From assembly GCF_038957035.1 (NCBI RefSeq), contig NZ_CP152412.1, forward strand, positions 4,894,501 through 4,958,500: a DNA stretch of 64,000 nt. The letters run 5' to 3'. Source of the stretch: Bradyrhizobium sp. B097. Its GTDB lineage: Bacteria > Pseudomonadota > Alphaproteobacteria > Rhizobiales > Xanthobacteraceae. Below the pieces are notes generated by a model. It had not been told where the DNA came from. It did no database searches and was given only the letters and a program-made list of their open reading frames with translations. This document shows, in pieces, positions 9,101 to 18,902 of the stretch. Within the stretch, counting starts at the first letter, position 1. Each line of letters begins with the position of its first letter. Made by a program: the position numbers and the translations under genes.

Positions 9101-10404
9101 GCCCTCGCCTGAAGCCAGCGCTGCGCGGTGGCAATTGCGACCTCGCGCAACGCGTCGCTGGCAATCGTCTCGATCGCCTCGCCGACGAAGGCCTGGATCA
9201 GAAGCGCCTGCGCTTCCTTCTCGGGCAGTCCGCGGGCGCGCATGTAGAACAGCAGGCTCTCGTCAAGCGCACCGGTGGTCGCACCATGACCGCAGGTGAC
9301 GTCGTCGGCGAAGATCTCGAGCTCGGGCTTGTTATCGGCTTCCGCGTCGTCGGACAGCAGCAGCGCGCGGGTCATCATCTTGGCGTCGGTCTTCTGGGCA
9401 TCCGGACGGACGATGATGCGGCCCTGGAACACGGAATGGGCGCGGTCGTCGACGACGGCCCGGAAGATCTCGCGGCTCGCGCAGTGCGGCACCGCGTGAT
9501 CAATGAACAGCGTGGTGTCAGCGTGCTGCTTGCCGTTGATCAGATTGACGCCATTGGTCTCGACCTTCGAGCCTTCGCCGGCGCAGGTGATCGTCAGCTG
9601 GTAGCGGCTGACATGACCGCCCGAGGTCAGCCCGAACGTGTTGAAATGGGCATGCGCGCCGAGCGACACGGTCGCCGACGAAATGTTGAAGGCATCGACG
9701 CTGTCCTCGACCAGACGCACGTGATCGAACCGCGCATTGTCGCCGATCAAGACGACCAGCGCGTCGTGTGCCTGGTAGGTTCCGGCGCCTTCGGCAGCAA
9801 GAAAGCTTTCCACCAGCGTCGCGCTGGCATCGCGACCGAGGCCAAGCAGCGACCGCGTGAACATCGCCGCCGGAGCCGCGCCGGACGCCACGTGCACGAT
9901 GTGTAGCGGCTGGCTCAGCACCGCGCCGTCGGCGATCTTGATGAACACGCCATCAGTCGCCATCGCGCCGTTCAGCGCGATCATGGGGTTGGAATAATCC
10001 GACGAGAGCGCCTCTCCACCGTCCTCCAGCACCTCGCGCAGCGGGCGGATGCTCAGACCCTTATCGAGATGACCGAGGTCGGAGAGGTCAGGCGCGAACA
10101 CGCCATCGACCAGCACCAGGCGGCGCACGTCGTCGATCGCCCGCAGCTTGACCGCAGCAGCAGCACGCCCCAGCGCCGCCGCATCCGGCGCAGGGGCCAG
10201 CGGCAGCACCTCGCGCATCAGCGCGCGCAGGTCGGTGTATTTCCAGTCCTCGATCCGGCGATGCGGCAAGCCAAGGCGCTCATAGGCCTCGAACGCCTCG
10301 CGGCGCTGATCGGCGATCTTGCCCTTGCCCGGCAGACGGTCGCGCGCGACGGCGAAAGCATCGCTCAGCGCGCGCCCGGTCTCGGTCTTTGCAACAACGT
10401 TCAT
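9097..10404 (-). CDS. sufD: Fe-S assembly protein SufD
   Basis: Subunit of the SufB-SufC2-SufD scaffold that assembles Fe-S clusters. The C-terminal half carries the SufBD beta-helix core, including DDVTCGHGATTGALDE (the position equivalent to the essential SufD His) and SLLFYMRARGL. 435 residues, typical. It lies 17 nt after sufC and overlaps sufS by 4 bases. The N-terminal third (LPHRRIEDWKYTDLRAL) is the usual SufD helical region. Cytoplasmic. Confidence 0.94.
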   Translation of the reverse strand: MNVVAKTETGRALSDAFAVARDRLPGKGKIADQRREAFEAYERLGLPHRRIEDWKYTDLRALMREVLPLAPAPDAAALGRAAAAVKLRAIDDVRRLVLVDGVFAPDLSDLGHLDKGLSIRPLREVLEDGGEALSSDYSNPMIALNGAMATDGVFIKIADGAVLSQPLHIVHVASGAAPAAMFTRSLLGLGRDASATLVESFLAAEGAGTYQAHDALVVLIGDNARFDHVRLVEDSVDAFNISSATVSLGAHAHFNTFGLTSGGHVSRYQLTITCAGEGSKVETNGVNLINGKQHADTTLFIDHAVPHCASREIFRAVVDDRAHSVFQGRIIVRPDAQKTDAKMMTRALLLSDDAEADNKPELEIFADDVTCGHGATTGALDESLLFYMRARGLPEKEAQALLIQAFVGEAIETIASDALREVAIATAQRWLQARA

Positions 10405-10421
10405 CTGAGAACCCGCATTTG

Positions 10422-11174
10422 TCAGGCAGCGTCTTCGAACTGCGCGTAGCCGGACTCTTCCAGCTCCAGCGCCAGTTCCTTGCCGCCGCTCTTCACCACC
10501 CGGCCCTTCGACATCACGTGCACGACATCGGGCACGATGTAGTTGAGCAGCCGCTGATAGTGGGTGATGACGACCATCGCGCGCTCCGGCGAGCGCAGCG
10601 CATTGACGCCGTCGGCGGCGATCCGTAGCGCGTCGATGTCGAGGCCGGAATCCATTTCGTCGAGGATGCAGACGGCCGGCTCGAACAGCGCCATCTGCAA
10701 GATCTCATTGCGCTTCTTCTCGCCGCCGGAGAAGCCGACATTGACGCCGCGCTTCAGCATGTCCTGCGGAATATTGAGCGACTTGGCGACTTCGCGGACC
10801 TTCTTGAGGAAGGCCGGCGACGAGAGCTCGTCCTCGCCGCGCGCCTTGCGCTGGGCGTTGAGCGCCGCGTGCAGGAAATTCCAGGTGGTCACGCCGGGGA
10901 TTTCGACCGGATACTGGAACGCCAGGAACACGCCCCTGGCGGCGCGCTCATTGGGCGCCATCTCCAGGAGGTCCTCGCCCTTGTACAGGATTTGGCCGCC
11001 GGTGACTTCGTAGCCCGGCTTGCCCGCGATGACGTGGGAGAGCGTCGATTTGCCGGAGCCGTTCGGCCCCATGATCGCGTGCACCTCGCCCGGGTTCACC
11101 GTGAGCGACAGCCCGTGGAGGATCTCGCGCTCCTCGACACGGACCTGCAGATCTTTCACTTCAAGCAGAGACAT
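10422..11174 (-). CDS. sufC: Fe-S assembly ATPase SufC
   Basis: ABC-type ATPase that drives conformational change in the SufBCD scaffold; cytoplasmic, not a transporter. Walker A GPNGSGKST (36-44), signature FSGGEKKRNEI, Walker B CILDEMDSGLDIDAL and the H-loop in VVITHYQRLL are all present. 250 residues, standard for SufC. It sits 58 nt downstream of sufB. Confidence 0.96.
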   Translation of the reverse strand: MSLLEVKDLQVRVEEREILHGLSLTVNPGEVHAIMGPNGSGKSTLSHVIAGKPGYEVTGGQILYKGEDLLEMAPNERAARGVFLAFQYPVEIPGVTTWNFLHAALNAQRKARGEDELSSPAFLKKVREVAKSLNIPQDMLKRGVNVGFSGGEKKRNEILQMALFEPAVCILDEMDSGLDIDALRIAADGVNALRSPERAMVVITHYQRLLNYIVPDVVHVMSKGRVVKSGGKELALELEESGYAQFEDAA

Positions 11175-11232
11175 CTGATTTTTTCCTGAGCATCACCCCG
11201 GGGCGCGTCGGCCGCGCCGTTAGCGGGATGGA

Positions 11233-12729
<1,497 letters not shown>

Positions 12730-12813
12730 TCAATCCTCCGCTCGCGGTTTCAAGGACCGCGGTGGATCTCAAGTTCCGAAGTCTCTTACGATGCTTTGAA
12801 GACGAAATCACCC

Positions 12814-12831
12814 GCTTAGAACTGTTCAAGC
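12814..12831 (-). promoter_or_regulatory. Candidate Irr-type (ICE-like) box upstream of sufB
   Basis: On the plus strand the site reads TTAGAA-CTG-TTCAAG, which resembles the iron-control element TTAGAA-N3-TTCTAA bound by Irr in rhizobia (10 of 12 symmetric positions). It overlaps the stop codon of the upstream desulfurase and lies ~85-100 nt before the sufB ATG. Assignment is by eye only. Confidence 0.35.
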
Positions 12832-13983
12832 TGTGTTTCGTCGCTCTCCCTTAACTAAGGTATCGGCGAGCTTTCGCCAAGCCTTGAGGGTCAAATCCAC
12901 GTCTGTCTCCGTGGTAGACCAGCCAAGACTAAGCCGCACCGCTCCCTGGGACACCTCTGGACGGTATCCCATTGCCTCCAGGACGTGGGACGGCTGGACC
13001 TTGCCCGACGAGCAGGCGGAACCGGACGACACCGCTACCCCCGCCAGGTCGAATCCGATGACCGCCGTTTCGGCCTTCATGCCGGGCGCTGTGAACAGAA
13101 CGGTATTCGGCAACCGCTTCACGTCATCGGAGAAGACCACCACGTCCGGCGTCTGCCGCAGCCCGTGCTCGAGCCGGTCGCGCAGTCCCCTGACGCGGGC
13201 GGCGTCGGCCTTCAGCGCCACCATCGCGGCCTTCGCGGCCGCACCAAAACCGGCAATCCCTGCGACGTTCTCGGTCCCTGCCCGTCGTCCGAGCTCCTGC
13301 CCGCCGCCGCGCAAGAACGCCTCCAGCCCTTCGACGCCTTCGGCAAGCACCAGTGCGCCTGCGCCCTTCGGTCCACCGATCTTGTGCGCCGACAGCGTCA
13401 CGAGATCGGCCTGGGTCGAGGCGAGATCGAACGGGATCTTTCCGAACGCCTGGATCGCGTCGACGTGCATTAGGCCACCGGCCGCGTGGACGGTCTCGGC
13501 GACGTCAGCCACCGGCTGGATGGCGCCGGTCTCGTTGTTCGCCAGCATCACCGAGACCAGCGCGGGCGCACCGTCGGCCAGCAGCGCACGCAGATGATCG
13601 AGATCGATCACCCCGGCGCGCGTGACATTGATCGCGAGGGTGGCCTCGCGCGCGAACCGTCCGCCCGCGAGGACAGACGCGTGCTCGATCGCGGACACGA
13701 GCAGCCGGCTGACCGGCGCGCCTGCACCGCGGCGCAATCCCGGCGTCAGTGCGAGCGCATTGGCTTCGGTCCCGCCGGAGAGAAACACGACGTCCTGCGC
13801 CCGGCCGCCGACCGCATTCGCCACCGCACTGCGGGCATCCTCGACCAGCCGGCGCGCGCGGCGTCCCTCGCTGTGCACCGAGGACGGGTTGCCGCTCAAT
13901 TCCCATGCCGCAGTCATCGCCGCCTTCGCCTCCTGGCGAAGCGGCGTGGTGGCATTCCAGTCGAGATAGACGCGATCGGCCAT
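12826..13983 (-). CDS. Cysteine desulfurase (group I, NifS/IscS-like), first gene of suf operon
   Basis: PLP-dependent cysteine desulfurase. The PLP lysine is in LSAHKIGGPKGAG (~Lys201), and the catalytic cysteine is in the longer flexible loop SSGSACSSGK (~Cys324) that marks group I enzymes. 385 residues from ATG 13983; an earlier in-frame start at 14001 adds six residues but is less likely, since MADRVYLDWNATTP is the usual N terminus. The gene heads the leftward suf operon, which therefore has two desulfurases of different groups, an arrangement common in rhizobia. It could supply sulfur to SufBCD or to another acceptor. Confidence 0.92.
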   Translation of the reverse strand: MADRVYLDWNATTPLRQEAKAAMTAAWELSGNPSSVHSEGRRARRLVEDARSAVANAVGGRAQDVVFLSGGTEANALALTPGLRRGAGAPVSRLLVSAIEHASVLAGGRFAREATLAINVTRAGVIDLDHLRALLADGAPALVSVMLANNETGAIQPVADVAETVHAAGGLMHVDAIQAFGKIPFDLASTQADLVTLSAHKIGGPKGAGALVLAEGVEGLEAFLRGGGQELGRRAGTENVAGIAGFGAAAKAAMVALKADAARVRGLRDRLEHGLRQTPDVVVFSDDVKRLPNTVLFTAPGMKAETAVIGFDLAGVAVSSGSACSSGKVQPSHVLEAMGYRPEVSQGAVRLSLGWSTTETDVDLTLKAWRKLADTLVKGERRNTA

Positions 13984-14289
13984 CGAGCTTGTCCGCGGCA
14001 ACCACCGTGATTGCGGCCTTCCACTGCGACATAACGACAGTCGGGCAGCGAGACCAGATCAGAGTCACCAATGCCAGCGATTTTTCACACTCGCCGGGAG
14101 TCCCATCGTGTTGCCTGGCAAGACATTCGCAGTTTCCTTGCGCCGCGCCCCGCGCGCGATAGCAATATGACAAAGCAAAACTTCAGGTAGCCAACGAGCA
14201 ATTCGGCGTGTCGATCCGGGTCGCCGCCGACGCGCCGGCTACGCGTGCGTCACGGAGCGGATTAGCACCTGCCAAGCGGCACAATTTCC

Positions 14290-14329
14290 TTGATTTTTGC
14301 CCCTTGCGTCATGCTAGAAGGCCTTCCAG
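14290..14329 (+). promoter_or_regulatory. Putative promoter of the alpha/beta hydrolase gene with a near-palindrome
   Basis: TTGATT (14290-14295), an 18-bp spacer and CTAGAA (14314-14319) suggest a sigma70 promoter. A 16-bp near-palindrome (CTAGAAGGCCTTCCAG, 14314-14329) overlaps the -10 and could be an operator. The 474-bp divergent gap 13984-14457 otherwise shows no gene. Confidence 0.35.
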
Positions 14330-14421
14330 CGTGCCGCCCGGCGGCGCCTGCGCTGATTTCATCATGAGCCGCTCTGCTCGCGCCCGTCGCCGAAGATGGC
14401 TCCAACCGGTTGATTGATCGA

Positions 14422-14454
14422 CGTCAATCAAGGGAACGCGTCAATCAAGGGAAC
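14422..14454 (+). repeat. 16-bp tandem duplication across the ribosome-binding region
   Basis: CGTCAATCAAGGGAAC occurs at 14422-14437 and again at 14439-14454 (period 17), ending three bases before the hydrolase ATG. Each copy carries an AAGGGA Shine-Dalgarno-like core. Confidence 0.8.
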
Positions 14455-14457
14455 ACA

Positions 14458-15105
14458 ATGCCTGAAGTCATTTTCACCGGCCCTGCTGGCCGTCTCGAAG
14501 GCCGCTACCATCCGGCCAAGCAGAAGAACGCGCCGATCGCGATGATCCTGCATCCGCATCCGCAGTTCCACGGCACGATGAACCACCAGATCGTCTACCA
14601 GTGCTATTACGCGTTCGCGCATCGCGGCTTCTCGGTGCTGCGCTTCAACTTCCGTGGCGTCGGCCGCAGCCAGGGCTCGTTCGATCACGGCACCGGCGAA
14701 TTGTCAGACGCCGCGAGCGCGCTCGACTGGGCGCAGGCGATCAATCCGGAGGCGCGCGCCTGCTGGGTTGCGGGCTTCTCGTTCGGCGCATGGATCGGCA
14801 TGCAGCTCTTGATGCGCCGTCCCGAGGTCGAGGGCTTCATCTCGATCGCGCCGCCCGCCAACCTCTACGACTTCTCGTTCCTCGCGCCCTGCCCGTCGTC
14901 GGGCCTGATCGTGCACGGCGACAAGGATGCCGTGGTGCCGCCCAAGGACGTCAACACGCTGGTCGAGAAGCTGAAGACGCAGAAGGGCATCGTGATCGAC
15001 CAGCAGGTCATCCCCGGTGCCAACCATTTCTTCGACGGCAAGCTCGAGCCGCTGATGGAGACGGTGACCGGCTATCTCGACATGCGCCTCGCCAACGTGC
15101 GCTGA
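14458..15105 (+). CDS. Alpha/beta hydrolase (COG2945-like)
   Basis: Serine hydrolase of unknown substrate. The nucleophile elbow is AGFSFGAWIG (G-x-S-x-G), the oxyanion region is near LHPHPQFHGTM, and Asp/His candidates follow in VHGDKDAVVP and GANHFFDGKL. 215 residues, single domain, no signal peptide, so cytoplasmic. ATG at 14458 starts MPEVIFTGPAGRLEG, the usual start in this family, with AAGGGA upstream. An upstream in-frame extension to 14410 runs through the duplicated leader and is not favoured. Divergent from the suf operon. Confidence 0.87.
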   Translation: MPEVIFTGPAGRLEGRYHPAKQKNAPIAMILHPHPQFHGTMNHQIVYQCYYAFAHRGFSVLRFNFRGVGRSQGSFDHGTGELSDAASALDWAQAINPEARACWVAGFSFGAWIGMQLLMRRPEVEGFISIAPPANLYDFSFLAPCPSSGLIVHGDKDAVVPPKDVNTLVEKLKTQKGIVIDQQVIPGANHFFDGKLEPLMETVTGYLDMRLANVR

Positions 15106-15114
15106 GGCGATCTT

Positions 15115-15238
15115 GTAGCCCGGATGGAGCCAACGGGTCGCGCGAACGCGCGCCCGATGACAGGCTCCGCGAAATCCGGGACAGCTCTCACTAGTGGCAC
15201 AACTGATCCCGGATTGCGCTTCGCTCCATCCGGGCTAC
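15115..15238. repeat. Palindromic intergenic repeat (REP/BIME-like)
   Basis: A perfect 16-bp inverted repeat, GTAGCCCGGATGGAGC (15115-15130) and its complement (15223-15238), encloses a second nested inverted repeat (ATCCGGGA near 15174-15181 and TCCCGGAT at 15207-15214). It lies between convergent genes and could form a long hairpin. Elements of this kind are frequent in Bradyrhizobium genomes. Confidence 0.75.
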
Positions 15239-15242
15239 GGAT

Positions 15243-15572
15243 TTATTCCGGCGCGAATTTCAGCGCGGCGATGCCGACCAAGACCAACGCGATCCCGGCG
15301 ACCTTCATCGGATTCAAAGCCTCGTTGAACAGCAGCACGCCCATGGTCAGCGTGCCGACCGCGCCGATGCCGGTCCATACCGTGTAGGCGACGCCGACGC
15401 CGAGCACCTGCAACGCGCGCCCGAGCAGGAACACGAACGCGGCGAGCAGCGCCAGCGAGACCAGCGTCCAGCCAAGGCGCGTATAGCCTTCGGCATATTT
15501 CATCGAGATGGCCCAGCCGACGTCGAGAAGACCGGCGACGACCAGCGCGATCCAGGCAATGGAGTGCGACAT
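15243..15572 (-). CDS. SMR-family small multidrug/guanidinium exporter (SugE/Gdx-like)
   Basis: Four-helix inner-membrane transporter that works as a dimer and exchanges substrate for protons. The layout matches SugE/Gdx: AGLLDVGWAISMKYAEGY in helix 1, AYTVWTGIGAVGTL in helix 3 and NPMKVAGIALVLVGI in helix 4; 109 residues. The membrane-embedded residue that is Glu in essentially all SMR proteins is Asp17 here (GAC codon, checked on the DNA). This should shift the pKa of the coupling site. Substrate cannot be assigned from the sequence; guanidinium is the family expectation for Gdx types. It sits 3 nt after a glutathione S-transferase gene on the same strand, so the two are likely co-transcribed. 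Confidence 0.88.
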   Translation of the reverse strand: MSHSIAWIALVVAGLLDVGWAISMKYAEGYTRLGWTLVSLALLAAFVFLLGRALQVLGVGVAYTVWTGIGAVGTLTMGVLLFNEALNPMKVAGIALVLVGIAALKFAPE

Positions 15573-15575
15573 GGG

Positions 15576-16253
15576 TTACGCGGCAAGCTTCAGCATGTGC
15601 GCGCGGTGGCCGACCAGGAACGCGTGCAGCAGCGCGGGATATTCAGGCGACACGGCGCTGCGCACGCTCGGCCGCTGCGCCAGCGCACTACGCCACGCGC
15701 GAACCTTTGGCGTGTGGGTGAACACGGCTAGATCGGTCAGCTGGTCGAACAGATCGAAATAGCGGAAGACCGGCGCGAACACCGCATCCACCAGACTGAA
15801 CCTGGCGCCCGCGAAGAACGGACCCGCGCCGAGCGCAGCCTCGACGCGCGCGAATTTTGCGGCGACCGCCTGCCGCTTGCCCTCGAAGACCGCGGCATCG
15901 GTCGCAGTCTCGAGCCCCCAGAGGTCGCCGAGAATGGCCGAGCCGAACTCCATCCAGGCGCGATGCTCGGCGCGCGTCAGTGCATCCCCCGGATGCAGCT
16001 TCGCGCCGCCTTGCGTCTCCTCGATGTACTCGCAGATCACGTTGCTCTCGAACAGCGCGACCTCCTTGCCGTCGTCACCGGTCACGACCAGCACCGGCAC
16101 CTTGCCGAGCGGCGAGATCTTCAGGAACCAGTCCGGCTTGTTGGCGAGATCGATGTCGATCCGCTCGAACGGCACGCCCTTCTCGTGCAGCGCGATCACC
16201 GCGCGTTGCACGTAGGGACAGAGCTTGTGGCTGATCAGCTTCAGGGCGGCCAT
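15576..16253 (-). CDS. Glutathione S-transferase family protein
   Basis: An N-terminal thioredoxin-like domain begins KLISHKLCPYVQRAV, with a CPYxQR active-site motif as in omega/DHAR-type GSTs, so catalysis is probably by Cys (thiol transfer or dehydroascorbate-type reactions). It then has the PLGKVPVLVV cis-Pro loop and ESNVICEYIEE, which contact glutathione. The C-terminal helical domain runs from about residue 90. 225 residues from ATG 16253; a further upstream ATG-like start runs into the operator region and is rejected. It has its own strong promoter flanked by two identical-type palindromes and is followed closely by the SMR transporter, suggesting an inducible detoxification pair. Confidence 0.9.
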   Translation of the reverse strand: MAALKLISHKLCPYVQRAVIALHEKGVPFERIDIDLANKPDWFLKISPLGKVPVLVVTGDDGKEVALFESNVICEYIEETQGGAKLHPGDALTRAEHRAWMEFGSAILGDLWGLETATDAAVFEGKRQAVAAKFARVEAALGAGPFFAGARFSLVDAVFAPVFRYFDLFDQLTDLAVFTHTPKVRAWRSALAQRPSVRSAVSPEYPALLHAFLVGHRAHMLKLAA

Positions 16254-16271
16254 GACGAACCTCGCGTTCCA

Positions 16272-16331
16272 ATGCAACTGCATCGAATTAAATGCTGCGG
16301 CATGGAACTGTCAAGGTAGATGCATTTGCAT
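16272..16331 (-). promoter_or_regulatory. GST promoter flanked by two ATGCA-NN-TGCAT palindromes
   Basis: Read on the minus strand: TTGACA (16314-16309), a 17-bp spacer and TTAATT (16291-16286), a near-consensus sigma70 promoter. Palindromes of the form ATGCANNTGCAT flank it at 16320-16331 (within the larger palindrome TAGATGCA-TT-TGCATCTA, 16317-16334) and 16272-16283. Their centres are 48 bp apart. This is what one expects of a repressor binding two operators around the promoter. The regulator is not recognisable nearby. Confidence 0.6.
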
Positions 16332-16336
16332 CTAAA

Positions 16337-17440
16337 TCACGGTCGCGCGATGATGCCCCCGGTCATCGGGATCGGCACCCCCGTGGTGGTGGGGTAGCTC
16401 AGCGGCAGGCCCTTCATGCCGCGCGCGGCGAGGAAGCCGAAGGCCTGCGCCTCGATCGCGTCCGCCGCCCAGCCGAGCGCCTCGGCGGGCTCGACGAGCG
16501 CCGGCGTCAGGCGCTCGCGCAGCATCCGCAGCATGGTGAGGTTGGAGGCGCCGCCGCCGCAGATGATCCAGCTCTTCGGCGCCTTCGGCAGCAGCGGCAC
16601 CACGCGAGCGATCGCGGCCGCCGTGAAAGCGGTCAGCGTCGCAGCGCCATCGGCCGGCGCCACGGCGCCGAGCTTCAGGCTGGCAAAGTCGTTGCGGTCG
16701 AGCGATTTCGGCGGCGGAACCGAGAAGAACGGCAGCCTCAACGCCTGTGCGATCCAGGCTTCGTCTGGTTTGCCCAGCGCGGCAAATTTCCCGGCGGTGT
16801 CGTACGGCTGATGCATCTGGCGGAACATGAAGTCGTCGAGCAGCGCGTTGCCGGGCCCGGTGTCGCAGGCGATCAGCGTGTCGGTTCCGTCGATATAGGT
16901 GATGTTGGAGACGCCGCCGATATTGACCACGACGGTCGGCCCCTCGCGGTTCAGCGATTGCGCCAGCGCGCGGTGGTAGACCGGCACGAGCGGCGCGCCC
17001 TGCCCGCCGGCCTCGACGTCGGCGGCGCGGAAATCATGCATCACCGGAATGTGGATCGCTTTGGCGAGCGCCAGGGCATCGCCGATCTGGACCGTCAACC
17101 TCCGCTCGGGGCGGTGCAGCACGGTCTGGCCATGGAACCCGACGATGTCGATGTCCTGGGCGGAGATCCGGGTCTGCGCCATGAAGCTGGCGACGGCCGC
17201 AGCATGGGCTGACGTGACGGCCTGCTCGGCCTGCCGCAAGATCCCCGGCCGGGCGTCGCGCTGTGTCAGATGGACGGCCTCGGTCAGCGCCTGGCGCAGC
17301 AGGCTGCGCTCGCTGTCGGTATAGGGTCGATAGCCTGTAGGCCCGAAGGCCTTGATCTGGCGGCCGTCGGTCTCGATCAGTGCCACGTCGACCCCGTCGA
17401 GCGAGGTCCCGCTCATCAGACCGAGTGCCGTTAACATCAT
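16337..17440 (-). CDS. anmK: Anhydro-N-acetylmuramic acid kinase
   Basis: Phosphorylates and opens 1,6-anhydro-MurNAc to MurNAc-6-phosphate in peptidoglycan recycling. Family signatures are GLMSGTSLDGVDVALIETDG at the N terminus, VGFHGQTVLHRP, NIGGVSNITYI and DTGPGNALLDDF, and GGGASN near the C terminus. 367 residues, normal for AnmK. ATG at 17440; two adjacent Met codons make the first residue ambiguous. Cytoplasmic. It is divergent from tyrS, the classical neighbour arrangement in many alpha-proteobacteria. Confidence 0.95.
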   Translation of the reverse strand: MMLTALGLMSGTSLDGVDVALIETDGRQIKAFGPTGYRPYTDSERSLLRQALTEAVHLTQRDARPGILRQAEQAVTSAHAAAVASFMAQTRISAQDIDIVGFHGQTVLHRPERRLTVQIGDALALAKAIHIPVMHDFRAADVEAGGQGAPLVPVYHRALAQSLNREGPTVVVNIGGVSNITYIDGTDTLIACDTGPGNALLDDFMFRQMHQPYDTAGKFAALGKPDEAWIAQALRLPFFSVPPPKSLDRNDFASLKLGAVAPADGAATLTAFTAAAIARVVPLLPKAPKSWIICGGGASNLTMLRMLRERLTPALVEPAEALGWAADAIEAQAFGFLAARGMKGLPLSYPTTTGVPIPMTGGIIARP

Positions 17441-17470
17441 TGTGGAAGCGCCCCAGCCGGGAACCCCCGG

Positions 17471-17498
17471 CTTGTCTCAAACAAGTACATCCTATAAT
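17471..17498 (+). promoter_or_regulatory. Putative tyrS promoter
   Basis: CTTGTC (17471-17476), a 16-bp spacer and a perfect TATAAT (17493-17498), about 95 nt before the tyrS ATG. A small inverted repeat (CTTGT-N5-ACAAG, 17471-17485) overlaps the -35. Confidence 0.55.
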
Positions 17499-17592
17499 GC
17501 CACTGCGCGTCCGCCTGCGGCAGCCTCAAGCCTCAAGGTTCCGCAAATAGATGCAAAAACCGTAAAACAAGAATGATCTGGCTCGCCGACAA

Positions 17593-18846
17593 ATGACTGC
17601 ATTTAAATCGGATTTCCTGAACACTCTACAGGAACGCGGCTTCGTCCACCAGTGCTCCGATTTCGAGGGCCTCGACGCGCTTGCCGCGAAGGGCGAGGCG
17701 ACCGCCTATGTCGGCTATGACTGCACCGCGCCGTCGCTGCACATCGGCAACTTCCTCACCATGATGATGCTGTACTGGCTGCAACAGAGCGGCAACAAGC
17801 CGATCACATTGATGGGCGGCGGCACCACGATGGTCGGCGACCCCTCCGGCAAGGACGAGACGCGTGCGATGCGCACGGTCGCGGAGATCGAAGCCAACAA
17901 GGCCTCGATCCGCGGCGTGTTCGCCAAGGTGCTGCGCTATGGCAATGGGCCCTCCGACGCCATCATGCTCGACAACGCCGAGTGGCTGACCAAGCTGAAC
18001 TGGATCGAGATGCTGCGCGACATCGGCCGGCACTTCTCGGTCAACCGCATGCTGACGATGGATTCGGTGCGGCTCCGGCTCGAGCGCGAGCAGGAGATGA
18101 GCTTCATCGAATTCAACTACATGGTCTGCCAGGCCTACGACTTCGTCGAGCTGTCGCGCCGCGCCGGCTGCCGGCTGCAGATGGGCGGCTCCGACCAGTG
18201 GGGCAACATCGTCAACGGCGTCGATCTCGGCCGCCGCATGGGCTCGCCGCAGCTGTTCGCGCTGACCACGCCGTTGCTGACCACCGCCTCCGGCGACAAG
18301 ATGGGCAAGACCGCCAAGGGCGCGGTGTGGCTCAACGCCGACCAGTTCTCGCCGTACGATTTCTGGCAATACTGGCGCAACGTCGAGGACGCCGACGTCG
18401 TCAAATTCCTCAAGCTGTTCACGATCCTGCCGATGAGCGAGATCGGCAAGCTCGCCGCGCTCGGTGGCAGCGAGATCAACGAAGCCAAGAAGGTGCTGGC
18501 AACCGAGGCCACCGCCCTGCTCCATGGCCGCGATGCGGCCAATGAAGCCGCCGAGACCGCGCGCCGCACCTTCGAGGAAGGTGCGCTGGCCGAGACCTTG
18601 CCGACGGTGGAAATTCCGCGCGGCGAATTCGGAGCCGGCGTCGGCGTGCTCGTCGCCTTCGTCAAGGCCGAGCTCGTCGCCTCCAACGGCGAAGCGCGGC
18701 GGCAGATCAAGGGCGGCGGCCTGCGCGTCAACGATGTCGCGGTCACCGACGAGAAGATGCTGCTGACGCCGGCCAATCTGACGCCGGAAGGCGTCGTCAA
18801 ATTGTCGCTCGGCAAGAAGCGGCACGTCCTGCTGAAGCCTGCATAG
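17593..18846 (+). CDS. tyrS: Tyrosyl-tRNA synthetase
   Basis: Class I aminoacyl-tRNA synthetase charging tRNA-Tyr. The Rossmann-fold signature HIGN is at ~50-53 (SLHIGNFLT) and the KMSKS loop is represented by KMGKT (~236-240). Tyrosine-binding landmarks VGYDCTAPS and [12 protein letters not shown] are present. The C-terminal S4-like RNA-binding domain ends with [11 protein letters not shown]. 417 residues, standard bacterial length. It is followed at once by a hairpin terminator. Confidence 0.96.
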   Translation: MTAFKSDFLNTLQERGFVHQCSDFEGLDALAAKGEATAYVGYDCTAPSLHIGNFLTMMMLYWLQQSGNKPITLMGGGTTMVGDPSGKDETRAMRTVAEIEANKASIRGVFAKVLRYGNGPSDAIMLDNAEWLTKLNWIEMLRDIGRHFSVNRMLTMDSVRLRLEREQEMSFIEFNYMVCQAYDFVELSRRAGCRLQMGGSDQWGNIVNGVDLGRRMGSPQLFALTTPLLTTASGDKMGKTAKGAVWLNADQFSPYDFWQYWRNVEDADVVKFLKLFTILPMSEIGKLAALGGSEINEAKKVLATEATALLHGRDAANEAAETARRTFEEGALAETLPTVEIPRGEFGAGVGVLVAFVKAELVASNGEARRQIKGGGLRVNDVAVTDEKMLLTPANLTPEGVVKLSLGKKRHVLLKPA

Positions 18847-18869
18847 GCGCATTCGTATTTGTCGGTTGC

Positions 18870-18901
18870 AGGGAGCGCCCAAAGCGCGCTCCCTCCTTTT
18901 C
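18870..18901 (+). terminator. tyrS terminator
   Basis: Stem AGGGAGCGC (18870-18878) with GCGCTCCCT (18886-18894), followed by CCTTTTC. It ends one base before the next gene's ATG. Confidence 0.7.
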
Positions 18902-18902
18902 G

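Noticed and set aside
17441..17592. tRNA gene beside tyrS
   Set aside because: No cloverleaf or TTCGANTC-type T-loop is present in the gap.
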